A DNA stretch of 13,709 nt from CAYJPV01 sp964396055 (GTDB lineage: Bacteria; Acidobacteriota; Vicinamibacteria; Vicinamibacterales; JAKQTR01): NCBI GenBank assembly GCA_964396055.1, contig CAYNDV010000124.1:1-13709 (forward strand), given 5' to 3'. Below, one piece after another: positions 12,515 through 13,709 of the stretch. A program made the translations under genes and the position numbers. The notes beneath the pieces were generated by a model. It was not told the DNA's origin. It saw only the letters and a program-made list of their open reading frames with translations, and did no database searches. Each line of letters opens with the position of its first letter. Within the stretch, counting starts at the first letter, position 1.

Positions 12515-13709
12515 ATGGCCCGGCCGCTGCGCGACTTCCTGCCCGACGATCCCGACGCGTCCATCGACGACCTGCTGGGGCGATTCCTCGCGTACGTCGC
12601 GGAGCGGAGCCTCACGCTCTACCCGGCGCAGGAAGAGGCGGTCCTCGAGCTGTACGACGACAAGAACGTCATCCTCAACACGCCCACGGGCTCCGGCAAG
12701 TCGCTCGTGGCGTCGGCGATGCTCTTCGAGGTGCTGGCCCGGGGCCGGCGGGCCGTCTACACGTGCCCGATCAAGGCGCTGGTCAACGAGAAGTGGATGG
12801 ACCTGTGCCGCGAGTTCGGCCCCGAGCAGGTGGGGCTGTCGACCGGCGACGCCAGCGTCAACCGCGACGCGCCGATCCTGTGCTGCACGGCCGAGGTCCT
12901 GGCCAACATCGCCCTGCGCGAGGGTGACGACGCGGGCATCGACGATGTGGTGATGGACGAGTTCCACTGGTACGCGGACCGGGACCGGGGCGTGGCCTGG
13001 CAGGTGCCGCTGCTGACGCTCGGGAAGACGCGGTTCCTGCTGATGTCGGCCACGCTGGGCGACACGGCGTTCTTCGAGACGGCGCTCACCGGGCTGACCG
13101 GGCTGCCGAGCGTGTCGGTGAAGTCGGCCGAGCGGCCCGTGCCTCTCGACTACGCGTACGCGGAGATTCCCCTCGCGCACACGCTCGAGGACCTCGCCGC
13201 ACAGGGCCGGACGCCCGTCTACGTCGTGCACTTCACGCAGGCCGACGCGGCGTCGAGCGCCCAGGACTTCACCAGCCTCAAGATCTGCACGCGGGAGGAG
13301 AAGGCGGCCATCGCCGACGCGATCGACGATTTCGCGTTCACGAGCCCGTACGGGGCCGACGTCCGCAAGTGGCTGCGCCACGGGATCGGGCTGCACCACG
13401 CGGGGCTGCTCCCGAAGTACCGCGTCCTGGTCGAACAACTGGCGCAGCGGGGCCTCCTGAAGATCATCTGCGGCACCGACACGCTGGGCGTCGGGATCAA
13501 CGTGCCGATCCGGACGGTGCTCTTCACGCGGCTCTGCAAGTTCGACGGGCGCAAGACGGCGATCCTGAGCGCCCGCGACTTCCACCAGATTGCCGGGCGG
13601 GCCGGGCGCAAGGGGTTCGACACCCGCGGCCACGTCGTCGTGCAGGCGCCCGAACACGTGATCGAGAACCTCAAGCTGAGCGAAAAGGCCGCCCGCGACG
13701 GCAAGAAGG
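12515..13709 (+). CDS. Ski2-like DEAD/DEAH helicase, 3' end outside window
   Basis: 398 residues are visible and the frame is still open at the window edge. Superfamily 2 motifs occur in order: YPAQ (36-39, Q-motif-like), Walker A TPTGSGKS (56-63), CPIKALVNEK (84-93, motif Ia), CCTAEVL (123-129), DEFH (148-151, Walker B), MSATL (177-181, motif III), GIGLHHAGLLP (290-300), GTDTLGVGINVP (320-331, motif V) and QIAGRAGRKG (358-367, motif VI). The GIGLHHAG and AGRAGRKG forms are typical of Ski2-like RNA helicases. The N-terminus resembles the bacterial helicases that carry a C-terminal DUF3516 domain, but that part is not in the window. It should be an ATP-dependent nucleic-acid translocase in the cytoplasm. 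The stretch joining the two RecA-like domains is short. ATG 12515 is the first start after an in-frame TAG at 12479, with a closely spaced GAAGG before it. The product has no evident link to the sugar genes. Confidence 0.9.
   Translation, partial: MARPLRDFLPDDPDASIDDLLGRFLAYVAERSLTLYPAQEEAVLELYDDKNVILNTPTGSGKSLVASAMLFEVLARGRRAVYTCPIKALVNEKWMDLCREFGPEQVGLSTGDASVNRDAPILCCTAEVLANIALREGDDAGIDDVVMDEFHWYADRDRGVAWQVPLLTLGKTRFLLMSATLGDTAFFETALTGLTGLPSVSVKSAERPVPLDYAYAEIPLAHTLEDLAAQGRTPVYVVHFTQADAASSAQDFTSLKICTREEKAAIADAIDDFAFTSPYGADVRKWLRHGIGLHHAGLLPKYRVLVEQLAQRGLLKIICGTDTLGVGINVPIRTVLFTRLCKFDGRKTAILSARDFHQIAGRAGRKGFDTRGHVVVQAPEHVIENLKLSEKAARDGKK

Noticed and set aside
12413..13657. N-terminal extension of the isomerase frame to 783 residues
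   Set aside because: The added part is antisense to the helicase; the Tat signal and AAGGAG ribosome site place the start at 12412.

Overview
The window is a GC-rich bacterial chromosome segment (third codon positions almost all G or C). It fits an Acidobacteriota genome, most likely of the Vicinamibacteria type. This assignment is inferred from gene content (exported ThuA and Gfo/Idh/MocA proteins, an Agl23-like membrane protein, FG-GAP/CARDB surface proteins) and from intergenic heptamer repeats; no rRNA, tRNA or other marker gene is present to prove it. No integrase, transposase or CRISPR array was seen.

Layout, left to right. (1) 2-3477, plus strand: a three-gene transcription unit of a HEAT-repeat protein (5' end outside the window), a small secreted discoidin-like protein, and a multi-pass Agl23/TIGR03663-type membrane protein; the last two overlap by ATGA. 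(2) 3607-6224, minus strand: a secreted ThuA-domain protein followed by an acyl-CoA dehydrogenase, separated by about 200 bp that hold four 42-bp tandem repeats and a 21-bp perfect palindrome. (3) 6544-9597, plus strand: a secreted seven-bladed FG-GAP propeller with IPT/TIG and two CARDB domains, then a family 2 glycosyltransferase 3 bp downstream. (4) 9680-11104, plus strand: a Tat-exported Gfo/Idh/MocA oxidoreductase. (5) 11306-12412, minus strand: a Tat-exported sugar isomerase/epimerase-like TIM barrel. (6) 12515 to the right edge, plus strand: a Ski2-like DEAD/DEAH helicase, cut by the window end.

Three of the proteins (ThuA, Gfo/Idh/MocA, isomerase) belong to families repeatedly linked to oxidised (3-keto) sugars, and all three carry export signals. 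A periplasmic sugar-oxidation and processing function is therefore a reasonable inference, although they are not one operon. The Agl23-like protein and the ALG5/DPM1-like glycosyltransferase both suggest polyprenyl-linked sugar chemistry at the membrane.

The most unusual feature is in the non-coding DNA. Five intergenic stretches are built on a strict 7-bp period with changing unit sequence (GAAGCAA, TAGAGGC, CGTGGGG types). Four of them start exactly at the TAG stop codon of the preceding gene and read in its sense direction. Together with the 42-bp tandem repeat and several strong hairpins, they occupy most of the sizeable gaps between genes here.
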